A stretch of DNA of 64,000 bases, from NCBI RefSeq assembly GCF_035917335.1, contig NZ_CP109067.1, forward strand, positions 2,913,001-2,977,000, in the 5' to 3' direction. This document shows positions 17,012 through 25,022 of this stretch, one piece after another. The stretch comes from Micromonospora sp. NBC_01813. GTDB lineage: Bacteria > Actinomycetota > Actinomycetes > Mycobacteriales > Micromonosporaceae. The position numbers and the translations under genes were made by a program. The notes below the pieces were generated by a model. The model saw only the letters and a program-made list of their open reading frames with translations. It made no database searches and had not been told where the DNA came from. How positions within the stretch are numbered: position 1 is the stretch's first letter; every line of letters begins with the position of its first letter.

Positions 17012-17743
17012 ATGGTTCGGGCACGATCTGCGGCACGCACCCCACGCCGACTCACAGCGGCCCTCGTGGGTCTGGTCGCCGGACTGCTCGTCCTGCCCGG
17101 CGTCGCCCACGCTCAGCAGTCCGGCGCGACCCAGCTCGGTGCCGCCGACATCACGCTGCTCAACGGGGTTCGACTGGCCGGCCTGTGGGAGATCCCCGCC
17201 GGCCAGTTGGCTGCGGAGAAGGGCAGCACGCAACGGGTCCGCGAGGTCGGTGCCGAGATCGCCAAACAGCACATCGAGCTGGACCTGCTGGTTGTCGAAG
17301 CCGCGAACCAGCTCGGCGTGGAGCTGCCCACCGATCCCACCGCCACCCAGCAGGGCTGGGTCGACGAGATGAAGGCAGCTAGTGGCGCACGGTTCGACCG
17401 CATCTTCGTCGACCGGCTCCGGGCCGCCCACGGCAACATCTTCCCGGTCATCGGAGCGGTGCGGGCCAGCACCCGCAACGACGTGGTCCGGCAGTTGGCG
17501 CAGGATTCCAACGGCTTCGTCATGACCCACATGACCCTGCTGGAGAGCACAGGGCTGGTGCGTTACGGCGAGTTGCCGCCGGTAGCCATGCCGGCACCGG
17601 CCGACGACAGCATGCTCGCGGCGGTCAGGGCGAACGCCGAGTTGGGCAGCGGGATCAGCTCTACCGTCATCTGGGTGATCCTGGGCGGGGCGCTACTCCT
17701 CGGCACCGGCGCCACCTTCGCGGTGTTCCGACGACGATACTGA
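17012..17743 (+). CDS. Exported DUF4142 (ferritin-like) protein with C-terminal membrane anchor
   Basis: A 243-residue protein. A basic N-terminus and hydrophobic segment end at VAHA-QQ (cleavage near residue 34), forming a Sec signal peptide. A DUF4142 four-helix domain (about 45-190, 'KQHIELDLLVVEAANQLGVE') follows, then a single transmembrane helix near 212-236 and a short basic cytoplasmic tail RRRY. DUF4142 domains resemble ferritin-like bundles and are exported, but their role is unknown. The final helix with a positive tail suggests the domain is displayed outside the membrane. GGAGG 10 nt upstream supports the ATG. Confidence 0.85.
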   Translation: MVRARSAARTPRRLTAALVGLVAGLLVLPGVAHAQQSGATQLGAADITLLNGVRLAGLWEIPAGQLAAEKGSTQRVREVGAEIAKQHIELDLLVVEAANQLGVELPTDPTATQQGWVDEMKAASGARFDRIFVDRLRAAHGNIFPVIGAVRASTRNDVVRQLAQDSNGFVMTHMTLLESTGLVRYGELPPVAMPAPADDSMLAAVRANAELGSGISSTVIWVILGGALLLGTGATFAVFRRRY

Positions 17744-17877
17744 CTCTTCAGGTTCCGGTGGGTCGGGCGTCGAGGACGATCCAGACCGCCGGCCGACGAC
17801 CTGCACCGGGGTGGCGGATCTTCTCCGCCACCCCGGTGTCGTCTGTTCAGGCCGACATCCTGCGGCAGGATGGACAG

Positions 17878-18720
17878 GTGCCCGAAGGCGACACCGTCTG
17901 GAACACCGCCCAGCGGTTGCGGGCGGCGTTGGCCGGCCGCCGACTGACCGGTAGTGAGTTTCGAGTCCCTCGGCTGGCCACCGTCGAGCTGTCCGGCTGG
18001 ACCGCGCTGGACTGCCTCAGCCGGGGCAAACACCTGCTCATCCGGCTCGCCGCGCCGGACGACCGCCGGTTCACCCTGCACTCACACCTGCGGATGGACG
18101 GCAGTTGGCGGGTCTACCGAAGCGGGCAACGCTGGGCGTCGCGGCCAGCGCATCTGATCCGAGCCGTGCTGCGCACCACAGACACCGCCGCCGTCGGCTA
18201 TCACCTGCACGAGTTGGTTGTCGTGCAGACGGCCCGGGAGGCGGAGCTGACCGCAGGATCGGGGCCCGACCTGCTCGGCGCCGACTGGGACGCCGCCGAG
18301 GCCGTACGCAGGTTGGCGGCCCAGCCCGACGTCACGGTCGTCGAAGGCCTGCTCGACCAGCGGAACCTGGCCGGTGTCGGCAACGTGTTCGCGTGTGAGG
18401 TGCTGTTCCTGCGTGGCGTCGCGCCATGGACGCCGGTGCGCGAGGTGCCCGACCTGCCGGCGCTGGTCGATCTGGCGCACCGGTTGTTGCTGGCGAACCG
18501 GGGCCGTAGCCGCCGCACCATCACCGGCCTGCCGCAGGAGGCCACCTACGTGTACGGCCGGGCGCACCGGCCGTGCCGCCGCTGCGGCACCACGGTACGT
18601 CGGGCCGAGCTGGCCGGCAGGGTCAGCTACTGGTGCCCGAACTGCCAGCCGGATCGGCGTGGCGACGCAGCTCGGCCAACCCTGCCGCCACCCCCCGCAG
18701 CAGGTCGCTGGCCTCGGTGA
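17878..18720 (+). CDS. nei2: Fpg/Nei-family DNA glycosylase (Nei2-type endonuclease VIII)
   Basis: A 280-residue base-excision glycosylase/AP lyase. After removal of the initiator it starts PEGDTVW, giving the catalytic N-terminal proline and adjacent glutamate; 'PEGDTVW' is the form seen in actinobacterial Nei2. The helix-two-turn-helix region and a C-terminal zinc finger C-x2-C...C-x2-C (about 233-256, 'CRRCGTTV...YWCPNC') are present. It removes oxidised pyrimidines from DNA. The GTG at 17878 is preceded by AGGA at 7 nt, and only this start exposes the catalytic proline. The last 98 bp overlap the convergent pspM gene. Confidence 0.92.
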   Translation: MPEGDTVWNTAQRLRAALAGRRLTGSEFRVPRLATVELSGWTALDCLSRGKHLLIRLAAPDDRRFTLHSHLRMDGSWRVYRSGQRWASRPAHLIRAVLRTTDTAAVGYHLHELVVVQTAREAELTAGSGPDLLGADWDAAEAVRRLAAQPDVTVVEGLLDQRNLAGVGNVFACEVLFLRGVAPWTPVREVPDLPALVDLAHRLLLANRGRSRRTITGLPQEATYVYGRAHRPCRRCGTTVRRAELAGRVSYWCPNCQPDRRGDAARPTLPPPPAAGRWPR

Positions 18721-19408
18721 GCCGGGACACCGAGGGATCCTCATCGGCCGCGCGGCCGTCCTCGGCGACGTAGTTCGCGGCGGCCGCGACCAGACCCTCG
18801 TAGGCCACGATTCCGGTCGTCAACTGCTCGACGAGGACCCGGTGGGAGTTGGCCAAGGTGGCGTCGGCCGGCGCGAGCCGCAGAGCCTTCTCCACGCTGG
18901 CGACCCGGTATGCCAGGTCACGCAGAGATCGTTCGGCCACCGCCGCTTCCAACTGGGCCGGCTCGCCCGGACCGGTCAGCCGGTGCGCGAGCCCGGCGAG
19001 GGTACGCGACGCGCGATCGAGCCGCGACCATGAGTCGGCGGCGGCGGTGCCGCGCAGCGCGAGCAGCGCCTGCTGCCGACGGATTTCACCGACGGCGGCC
19101 CGGCCCAGTGGATTGCGCTCGACTGACGCGACGATCCTGAGCCGGGCCTGTTCGGCCGCGATGGCCGGATCGGGCGCCGGCGGGGGTGGTTGCGCCGTCA
19201 GGGCACGCAGGTCGGACCACCGCCAGAACGCCAGAGCGGTGCTGGCCCCGGCCGCCGCGGCCCAGCACGCGTCGACCGGGCTGACACCGCCGAGCGGCAC
19301 CAGCACCGCCGCCGCCCCGCCGAAGCCGCCAGCGAACACGCTCCAGCGGCGGGCGGACCGGCGCAGCCGGCGCAGATTGCGGAAGTAGCGGGTACGTGGA
19401 TCTGCCAC
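18623..19408 (-). CDS. pspM: Phage-shock envelope stress protein PspM
   Basis: A 261-residue membrane protein following pspA, in the same place as the mycobacterial PspM gene (Rv2743c). A basic 20-residue start precedes two adjacent hydrophobic helices (about 22-45 and 47-65), and the remaining 190 residues form a helical cytoplasmic domain. In mycobacteria PspM binds PspA and holds it at the membrane during envelope stress. Assignment rests mainly on gene order and topology, since the family is poorly conserved. The 3' end overlaps nei2 by 98 bp, so the PspM tail and the Nei2 zinc-finger end are encoded on opposite strands of the same DNA. Confidence 0.78.
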   Translation of the reverse strand: MADPRTRYFRNLRRLRRSARRWSVFAGGFGGAAAVLVPLGGVSPVDACWAAAAGASTALAFWRWSDLRALTAQPPPPAPDPAIAAEQARLRIVASVERNPLGRAAVGEIRRQQALLALRGTAAADSWSRLDRASRTLAGLAHRLTGPGEPAQLEAAVAERSLRDLAYRVASVEKALRLAPADATLANSHRVLVEQLTTGIVAYEGLVAAAANYVAEDGRAADEDPSVSRLTEASDLLRGVAAGLAELRRHADPAGSSGTSS

Positions 19409-19453
19409 TGTTGCTCCTCCCCGGCGGCCGGCTGGATACCGCGTCGGCAGCGA

Positions 19454-20314
19454 TCAGCTGGCGGCGCTGGCGTCACCGGTGTTCTTGTCCTTCGCCATGG
19501 AGGCGCGTAGCTGGTCGAGACGGGCGACGCTGGCGCCGTCGGCGGTCGGGGCCGACTCGACGGCGGGCGACGGTTGCGCTCCGGCGAGTTTGTCCCCGGC
19601 CATGCTGGCCCGGATCTGGTCGAGACGCGAGGAACCAGCTATGTCCAGGGTCGACTTCTGGACGTCCAGCATCCGCCCCTCGACCGAGTTTCCCGCGAGT
19701 TCGGCCCGACCCATCGCGGTCGCGTACCGCTGCTCGATCTTGTCGCGCACCTCGTCGAGCGACGGAGTGTTCTTCGGTGCGGCGAGCGCCGACATCGACT
19801 CCAGTGAGGCTGCCACGGTCTCCTGCATCTTGGCCTGCTCGAGTTGACTGAGCAGCTTCGTCCGCTCCGCGAGCTTCTGTTGCAGGATCATCTGGTTGTT
19901 CTCCACCGCCTGACGTGCCTGAGTAGCGGCGGCGAGTGACTGGTCGTGCAGGGTCTTCAGGTCCTCCATTGACTGCTCACCGGAGACCAGCTGGGTGGCG
20001 AGCGTCTGCGCGGTCTGCTCGTACTTGTTCGCCTCAGCCTCGTCCCCGGCGGCACGTGCCTTGTCTGCCAGCACCAGCGCCTGCCGGGCCATCCCCTGCA
20101 GTCGCTCGACCTCGCTCATCTGCCGGGAGAGCTTCATCTCCAGCTGACGTTGGTTGCCGATCACCGCGGCGGCCTGCTGGACCAGCCCCTGGTGCTGGCG
20201 CTGGGCGTCCTCGATCGCCTGCTGGATCTGAATCTTCGGATCGGCATGCTCATCTATCTTGGCACCAAACAACGCCATCAAGTAGCGCCAACCCTTGACG
20301 AACGGGTTCGCCAT
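19454..20314 (-). CDS. pspA: Phage-shock protein A (PspA/IM30 family)
   Basis: A 286-residue coiled-coil membrane-remodelling protein starting '[20 protein letters not shown]', an amphipathic membrane-contact helix, followed by long heptad helices (about 40-200) as in PspA/Vipp1/ESCRT-III-like proteins. The C-terminal 60 residues hold two near copies of a short motif, '[15 protein letters not shown]' and '[15 protein letters not shown]', joined by a Pro/Ala spacer. It binds stressed membrane and regulates clgR-dependent transcription in actinobacteria. It lies between clgR (267 bp upstream) and pspM (45 bp downstream). Confidence 0.93.
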   Translation of the reverse strand: MANPFVKGWRYLMALFGAKIDEHADPKIQIQQAIEDAQRQHQGLVQQAAAVIGNQRQLEMKLSRQMSEVERLQGMARQALVLADKARAAGDEAEANKYEQTAQTLATQLVSGEQSMEDLKTLHDQSLAAATQARQAVENNQMILQQKLAERTKLLSQLEQAKMQETVAASLESMSALAAPKNTPSLDEVRDKIEQRYATAMGRAELAGNSVEGRMLDVQKSTLDIAGSSRLDQIRASMAGDKLAGAQPSPAVESAPTADGASVARLDQLRASMAKDKNTGDASAAS

Positions 20315-20346
20315 GTCCGCGGTATCCCCTCACTATCGGCGCTTAC

Positions 20347-20370
20347 GGTCGGCCACTGACGTGGCCGACC
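20347..20370. promoter_or_regulatory. 10-bp inverted repeat between clgR and pspA
   Basis: GGTCGGCCAC-TGAC-GTGGCCGACC is a perfect 10-bp inverted repeat with a 4-nt spacer, ending 33 nt before the pspA ATG on the coding strand. No T-tract follows in either direction. It could be an operator controlling pspA separately from clgR, or a hairpin that reduces read-through from clgR. It does not clearly match the CGC-N5-GCG core reported for ClgR sites. Confidence 0.45.
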
Positions 20371-20581
20371 CGGGCAGTGGTGCGACGCACCCCATCCCAT
20401 CGTCCCAGGCCGCCGCCATGGCGTCATGGGGCGTCAGTGGGAATTCCGCAGGGTACGCCAGTAGGGGATCAACCTTAGTGGCCCGGATCCAGCGCTGGCC
20501 AACCACGGACCGGCGGCGGCCCACCCCGCGCGGCGCGATCGCCCGCGAGCAGCGGGTTCGGCGGTGCCCCGGCACAGCGGG

Positions 20582-21112
20582 TCAGGCGGCACAGACGACA
20601 TCGCGCTCCCGGCCGCCGGCGTGCGGCACCCGACGCGTCGCCCGTAGCGTCGTCTTGAGCGGGGAGTCGCTGCGCACCGAAACCGTCATGCCGTCCTCGG
20701 TCGCGACCTGGTGGACCAGAGCCTCGCCGCGCTCTGCGGCAACCCGGCCGGCCTCGGTGTCCGGCCGAAGCGCCGAACCGGAGCGGGCGGTGACCTCGAT
20801 CGGCGACTCGGGGCGACGGTGGGTGTCGGCCGGCTGCGCGGATTGCTCCGGCACCGCCACCAGGACCCCCTGCACCTGCTCGGCGTCGGCGACAGTGTGA
20901 CTGACGTCACGAAGAATCTCGGAGAGCTTGGCGCCGAGTGCGTCACAGATCGCCGCGAGCAACTCGCTCGAGGCTTCCTTCTGGCCACGCTCGATCTCGG
21001 AGAGGTAGCCGAGGCTGACGTTCGCGGCGGTGGAGACCTCCCGCAGGGTCCGGCGTTGACCCTGCCGGCGGGCACGCAACGCGTCACCGATGACGCGGCG
21101 TAGCAGGACCAT
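20582..21112 (-). CDS. clgR: XRE-family transcriptional regulator ClgR
   Basis: A 176-residue regulator with an N-terminal Cro/CI-type helix-turn-helix (about 12-66), containing '[20 protein letters not shown]', the signature of ClgR. The C-terminal half is poorly ordered and ends in AA (VCAA), the type of tail recognised by ClpP proteases, which degrade ClgR in related genera. ClgR activates clp protease genes and the psp operon under envelope and proteotoxic stress. GGGGGAGG just before the ATG gives a strong ribosome site. Identity is supported by its position between cinA/pgsA and pspA. Confidence 0.92.
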   Translation of the reverse strand: MVLLRRVIGDALRARRQGQRRTLREVSTAANVSLGYLSEIERGQKEASSELLAAICDALGAKLSEILRDVSHTVADAEQVQGVLVAVPEQSAQPADTHRRPESPIEVTARSGSALRPDTEAGRVAAERGEALVHQVATEDGMTVSVRSDSPLKTTLRATRRVPHAGGRERDVVCAA

Positions 21113-21245
21113 CGCACCTCCCCCTGATCGGGACCGGCCGGCTAGTGCCGGAGGCTTCCCGCAACCTTATCCGCTAGCCAACCGATCGACACCCCACCCT
21201 GACGTACGAATGAGATTCAGGGCGCGGAATCCGGCAGGATGCGAG

Positions 21246-21803
21246 TTATGTCCCATCAACCGGCGGCAACTCCCGCAGCTGCAGGATCAACAGACGCAGC
21301 GCCGCGGTGACGCTCGCCGCGCGCACCGCGTCGCGTCCCCCGCCGAGGTCCAGCCGACGCGCCTGCCGGACACCCGGCCCGGCCACCGCGACGTAGAGGC
21401 GACCGACCGGTTTGCCGCCCTGCGGCTGGGGACCGGCGACCCCGGTGGTGGCCAGCGCCCAGTCCGCCGCGCAGCGGATCCGGCCGCCCTCGGCCATCGC
21501 CAACGCCACGTCCGGGTCCACCGGACCCCGCTGCGCGAGCAGCCCGGCCGGCACCGCGGCCAGCGACGCCTTCAGATCGGTCGCGTAGACGACCAGCCCA
21601 CCGCGGAACACCGCGCTGGCTCCCGCCACGTCTACCAACGCCGAGGCCAGCAGCCCGCCGGTGAGCGACTCGACCACCGCCAGCGTCTGCGCCCGCTCGG
21701 TCAGGGCGTGCACGACCGCCGCCGCCGGGCTACCCACGGCCGGCCGACCGACACCGAGATCACCGCCGTCGGGAGCGTCCTGCCCGGCCAGACCCTCGCT
21801 CAC
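21246..21803 (-). CDS. cinA: CinA-family nicotinamide-nucleotide amidohydrolase (PncC-type)
   Basis: A 185-residue single CinA C-terminal domain with 'LAVVESLTGGLLASALVDVA', 'VVYATDLKASLAAV' and 'ALATTGVAGPQPQGGKPVG', the conserved catalytic and glycine-rich stretches. It converts NMN to nicotinate mononucleotide and ammonia for NAD salvage. It lacks the N-terminal COG1058 domain of full-length CinA, as is normal for the copy beside pgsA in actinobacteria. The GTG at 21803 follows the pgsA stop by about 10 nt. The first 25 residues are not conserved, so a later start is possible. Confidence 0.88.
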   Translation of the reverse strand: MSEGLAGQDAPDGGDLGVGRPAVGSPAAAVVHALTERAQTLAVVESLTGGLLASALVDVAGASAVFRGGLVVYATDLKASLAAVPAGLLAQRGPVDPDVALAMAEGGRIRCAADWALATTGVAGPQPQGGKPVGRLYVAVAGPGVRQARRLDLGGGRDAVRAASVTAALRLLILQLRELPPVDGT

Positions 21804-21813
21804 CCGTGCCCGC

Positions 21814-22422
21814 TCACGGCTGCCCGCCAGCCGACGGGCGGCGTAGCCGCAGCGCCCGGACCAGGTAATCCCCTCCGGTGGCCACCGTCACGAACAACGC
21901 CGCCCCCATGACCCACGGCGCCACCGCGGCCAGCACCGTCGGCAGCGGCAACAGGTACCAGACGATAGCGGTGATCTGCAGCGCGGTCTTCACCTTGCCA
22001 CCCCCGCTGGCCGCGATCACCCCATGGCGCAACACCCAGAACCGGACCAGCGTGATCCCCAGCTCCCGCACCAGGATCAGCCCGGTCACCCACCAGGGAA
22101 CCAGGTCGTACCAGGACAGCAGCACCAGGGCGGTGCCGGTCAGCGCCTTGTCGGCGATCGGATCGGCGACCTTGCCGAAGGAGGTCACCAGCGCGTACCG
22201 GCGAGCGATCCAGCCGTCCACCAGGTCGGTGGCCGAGGCGACCACGAAGGTGAGACAGGCGGCGATCCGCCAGCCCGGATGGGTCATCTCGGATACCACC
22301 ACGAAGGCCACGAAGACCGGCACCAGCACCATGCGCAGGCCGGTGAGTGCGTTCGCGGCGTTGACTACCGGGACAGCCGGCACCGCTGGACGCGTACCGG
22401 CGGGAGCGCCCGACTCGGACAT
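21814..22422 (-). CDS. pgsA: CDP-diacylglycerol-glycerol-3-phosphate 3-phosphatidyltransferase
   Basis: A 202-residue integral membrane enzyme that commits CDP-diacylglycerol to phosphatidylglycerol and cardiolipin synthesis. The CDP-alcohol phosphotransferase signature D-x2-D-G-x2-A-R-x8-G-x3-D-x3-D is complete, with D66, D69, G70, A73, R74, G83, D87 and D91. About six predicted transmembrane segments follow the usual arrangement. It lies 4 nt after rimO and 10 nt before cinA, in the conserved rimO-pgsA-cinA order. The substrate could be another alcohol (inositol phosphate enzymes share the motif), but the context strongly favours PgsA. Confidence 0.92.
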   Translation of the reverse strand: MSESGAPAGTRPAVPAVPVVNAANALTGLRMVLVPVFVAFVVVSEMTHPGWRIAACLTFVVASATDLVDGWIARRYALVTSFGKVADPIADKALTGTALVLLSWYDLVPWWVTGLILVRELGITLVRFWVLRHGVIAASGGGKVKTALQITAIVWYLLPLPTVLAAVAPWVMGAALFVTVATGGDYLVRALRLRRPSAGGQP

Positions 22423-22426
22423 CCGC

Positions 22427-23959
22427 TCACCTGGCCACGGTCGACAGCGACTGGCCCCTGGCCGCCGACGAGAGCACCTCGACCGGCACCGCGGTCAGGT
22501 CCACCCCTTCGGTGCCGGTCACCGTGGCCCGCACCAGGTCGCCGGGGCGCAGCCCAGCGAGCTCCACCGACCTGCCACCGGCCGCCCGGTGCCCGGGCGC
22601 GACGAGGGTCGTCGAGCCGTCCACCTCCGGCGCCTGGTGCGCGGCGCGCCCTTCGACCAGTGGGTCGTCCGAATCGGGCAACGCCTCGACCGAGTCGACC
22701 AACACGTCGACCGTGCTGCCCACCCGTTCCTCGGCCCGCTGCGCGCACAGCTCCTCGATCAGCGCACTGATCCGGTCGTACCGGCGTTTGACGGTCGCTG
22801 CCCGCACCTTGCCGGGCAGGTCGGCGGCTTCGGTGCCCTCCTCGTCGCTGTAGTCGAACACCCCGACCGCGTCCAGCCGGGCGGCGGACAGGAACCGGAC
22901 CAGTTCCTCGACGTCGGCCCGGGTCTCGCCGGGGAAGCCGACGATGAAGTTGCTCCGGGCACCGGCCTGCGGTGCCAGCGACCGGGCGGAGGCCAACAGG
23001 TCGAGAAACCGGCTGGTCGAACCGAACCGACGCATCCGGCGCAGCACCGGCTCGCTGGCGTGCTGGAAGGACAGATCGAAGTACGGCGCCACGCCGTCGG
23101 TCGTCGCGATCGCCTCGACCAGACCGGGCCGGGTCTCCGCCGGTTGCAGGTAGCTGACCCGGACCCGGACGATGCCGTCGATCGCCGCGAGCTGCGGCAG
23201 CAGCTTCTCCAGCGCCCGCGGATCACCGAGGTCCTTGCCGTACGAGGTGGAGTTCTCGCTCACCAGCACCAGCTCACGCACGCCGGTGTCGGCCAGCCAG
23301 TGCGCCTCGGCGAGCAGTTCGTCGGGCGTACGCGAGACGAACGCGCCGCGGAAGGCCGGGATGGCACAGAAGCTGCACCGACGGTCACAGCCGCTGGCGA
23401 GTTTGAGGGAGGCGACCGGGCCGGTGTCCAGCCGGCGGCGCAGCACCGCCCGCAGGTGTGCCGGCGTCCGCTCGTCGACCACCGAGTGTCCGGGGACCAC
23501 GACACCGGACCGTTGGCGGGCCACCGGGGTCAGCGGCAGCAGTTGACGGCGGTCCCGGGGGACGTGCGCGGGTATCGCCTCGCCGGCCAGGACAGCGGTC
23601 AACCGGTCGGAGATGTCCGGGTAGTCGTCGAAGCTGAGCACGGCCTGCGCCTCAGGTAGCTGCTCGGCGAGCTCCCGGCCGTACCGCTCGGCCATGCAAC
23701 CGGCCGCCACCACCTTGGCCCCGGTGTCGGCGGCGTCGAGCAGGGTCTGCACGGAGTCCTGCTTGGCCTTGTCGATGAAGCCGCAGGTGTTGACGACCAC
23801 GACGTCGGCACCGTCGGCGTCGGTCGTCACCTGCCAGCCGTCGGAATCGAGCCGTGCCGCCAACTCCTCCGAGTCGACCTCGTTACGGGCGCAGCCCAGG
23901 GTGAGCAGGGCGACTCGCCGGCCCGAGGGCGGCGGTGGGGTCGGGGGAAACGCAGACAC
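22427..23959 (-). CDS. rimO: Ribosomal protein S12 methylthiotransferase RimO
   Basis: A 510-residue radical-SAM enzyme that adds a methylthio group to the conserved aspartate of S12. Three N-terminal cysteines (about C23, C59, C88) bind one iron-sulfur cluster. The radical-SAM triad C191-x3-C195-x2-C198 ('CDRRCSFC') binds the other. A TRAM domain is at the C-terminus. The GTG at 23959 is preferred over the TTG at 24013, giving the short proline-rich start '[13 protein letters not shown]' before the first conserved strand. MiaB-type tRNA enzymes are close relatives, but the pgsA neighbourhood and sequence point to RimO. Confidence 0.9.
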   Translation of the reverse strand: MSAFPPTPPPPSGRRVALLTLGCARNEVDSEELAARLDSDGWQVTTDADGADVVVVNTCGFIDKAKQDSVQTLLDAADTGAKVVAAGCMAERYGRELAEQLPEAQAVLSFDDYPDISDRLTAVLAGEAIPAHVPRDRRQLLPLTPVARQRSGVVVPGHSVVDERTPAHLRAVLRRRLDTGPVASLKLASGCDRRCSFCAIPAFRGAFVSRTPDELLAEAHWLADTGVRELVLVSENSTSYGKDLGDPRALEKLLPQLAAIDGIVRVRVSYLQPAETRPGLVEAIATTDGVAPYFDLSFQHASEPVLRRMRRFGSTSRFLDLLASARSLAPQAGARSNFIVGFPGETRADVEELVRFLSAARLDAVGVFDYSDEEGTEAADLPGKVRAATVKRRYDRISALIEELCAQRAEERVGSTVDVLVDSVEALPDSDDPLVEGRAAHQAPEVDGSTTLVAPGHRAAGGRSVELAGLRPGDLVRATVTGTEGVDLTAVPVEVLSSAARGQSLSTVAR

Positions 23960-24036
23960 CTGACGAGGGTACCGGTCCGCAGGGCCGAGGCGTCCCAGCG
24001 CCGTCCCGAGCAACCGCTCGTGAAACGGACCGGCGG

Positions 24037-24645
24037 TCAGCCCGGCCGCCGCATCGGGGTCCCGGTCACCGCCGGCAGCGCCACGGCCAGCCGGCGACGT
24101 GCCTGATCGAGCGCGGTGTCCCCACCTTCGGCCAGTTCGCTGAGCAGGATGCCGTCGGCGAGCGCGAGCAGCGTGCGGGCGCCGTCGGGCGGGGGTGTGC
24201 GGCCGACCCGGTGCAGCAGGTCGGCCAGCAGGTCGGCCAGGCCGGTGTTCCAGTCCCGGACCACCGGCCGGACGGCAGGTCGCCGGCCAGCCTGCAGGAA
24301 CCGTTCGTAGAGCGCGCTCACCCTGGCTGGTGGCGGGTCGACCCGGTCGCCGACCAGGATGCCGATCACCGCCTCGGCCAGTCGGTCCGGCGGGCAGGGC
24401 CCGGCACCCATCGCGTCGACGATCCCGCGCCCGGCCCGCAGATGCTGGCCCCGCAGCTCCTGGGTGGCGGCGGCGAGCAGGACGTCCAGGGTCGCGAAGT
24501 AGTAGGTGGTGGCGGCGAGTGGCAGCCCGGCCCGGGTCGCCACGGCCCGATGGCTGGTCTGGTCGAAGCCGACCTCCTGCAGCAGTTCGCAGGCGGCGGC
24601 GAGCAGCACGGCGCGGCGCAGGGCGCCCTTGCCGGTGGTGGCCAT
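24037..24645 (-). CDS. TetR-family transcriptional repressor of the SMR exporter
   Basis: A 202-residue TetR regulator with an N-terminal helix-turn-helix (about 8-55, '[26 protein letters not shown]') and a variable C-terminal ligand-binding domain. It begins 1 nt after the stop of the upstream SMR exporter gene, so both are cotranscribed. A double palindrome just upstream of the exporter (24979-25018) is the obvious target. By analogy with QacR-type systems it should be released by a cationic or lipophilic compound, but no inducer can be assigned. Confidence 0.88.
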   Translation of the reverse strand: MATTGKGALRRAVLLAAACELLQEVGFDQTSHRAVATRAGLPLAATTYYFATLDVLLAAATQELRGQHLRAGRGIVDAMGAGPCPPDRLAEAVIGILVGDRVDPPPARVSALYERFLQAGRRPAVRPVVRDWNTGLADLLADLLHRVGRTPPPDGARTLLALADGILLSELAEGGDTALDQARRRLAVALPAVTGTPMRRPG

Positions 24646-24646
24646 C

Positions 24647-24967
24647 TCAGCTGCCGTGGAACAGCCGGAGGCCGACGACGCCGGCGACGATCAGCGCGAT
24701 GGAGACCAGCCGGGCGGCGTGGCTGGGGTCGCCATACCAGAGGATCCCGACGATCGCGGTCCCGGCCGCACCGATGCCGGTCCAGACCGCGTACGCGGTG
24801 CCGACCGGTAGGTCCCGCAGCGCCAGGGCGAGCAGCCCGAAGCTGCCGGCGGCGAAGACGACGAAGAAGACCGACGGGACCAACCGGGTGAATCCGGCGC
24901 TCTGTTTGAGCGCGAGGGCGAATCCGGTCTCCAGCACCCCAGCGACGGCCAGCAGAATCCAGGCCAC
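24647..24967 (-). CDS. Small multidrug resistance (SMR) family exporter, SugE-like
   Basis: A 106-residue, four-helix exporter. The essential membrane glutamate is present at about E13 in 'GVLETGFALALKQS', and 'GTAYAVWTGIGAAGTAIVG' is the SMR signature loop and helix 3. The 'L.TGFALALKQS' context resembles SugE/Gdx guanidinium exporters more than EmrE, though this cannot be settled by eye. The GTG at 24967 is used because GGAGG lies 6 nt upstream; a longer in-frame start at 25042 would run through the operator. It forms a two-gene operon with tetR, inserted between ftsK and rimO. Confidence 0.88.
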   Translation of the reverse strand: MAWILLAVAGVLETGFALALKQSAGFTRLVPSVFFVVFAAGSFGLLALALRDLPVGTAYAVWTGIGAAGTAIVGILWYGDPSHAARLVSIALIVAGVVGLRLFHGS

Positions 24968-24978
24968 GACACACCTCC

Positions 24979-25018
24979 AAGTGGTACGGGCGTACCAACC
25001 TGTACGACCGTACCACTT
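24979..25018. promoter_or_regulatory. Double palindromic operator of the SMR exporter / TetR operon
   Basis: The outer arms AAGTGGTACGG (24979-24989) and CCGTACCACTT (25008-25018) are perfect 11-bp inverted repeats. Inside are two smaller palindromes, GGTACG-GG-CGTACC (24984-24997) and GTACG-AC-CGTAC (25002-25013), with centres about 17 bp apart. This layout suits two TetR dimers side by side. It lies immediately before the exporter Shine-Dalgarno, where bound repressor would block transcription. It is not a terminator for ftsK: the T-run lies on the wrong side for that strand. Confidence 0.75.
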
Positions 25019-25022
25019 TTTC

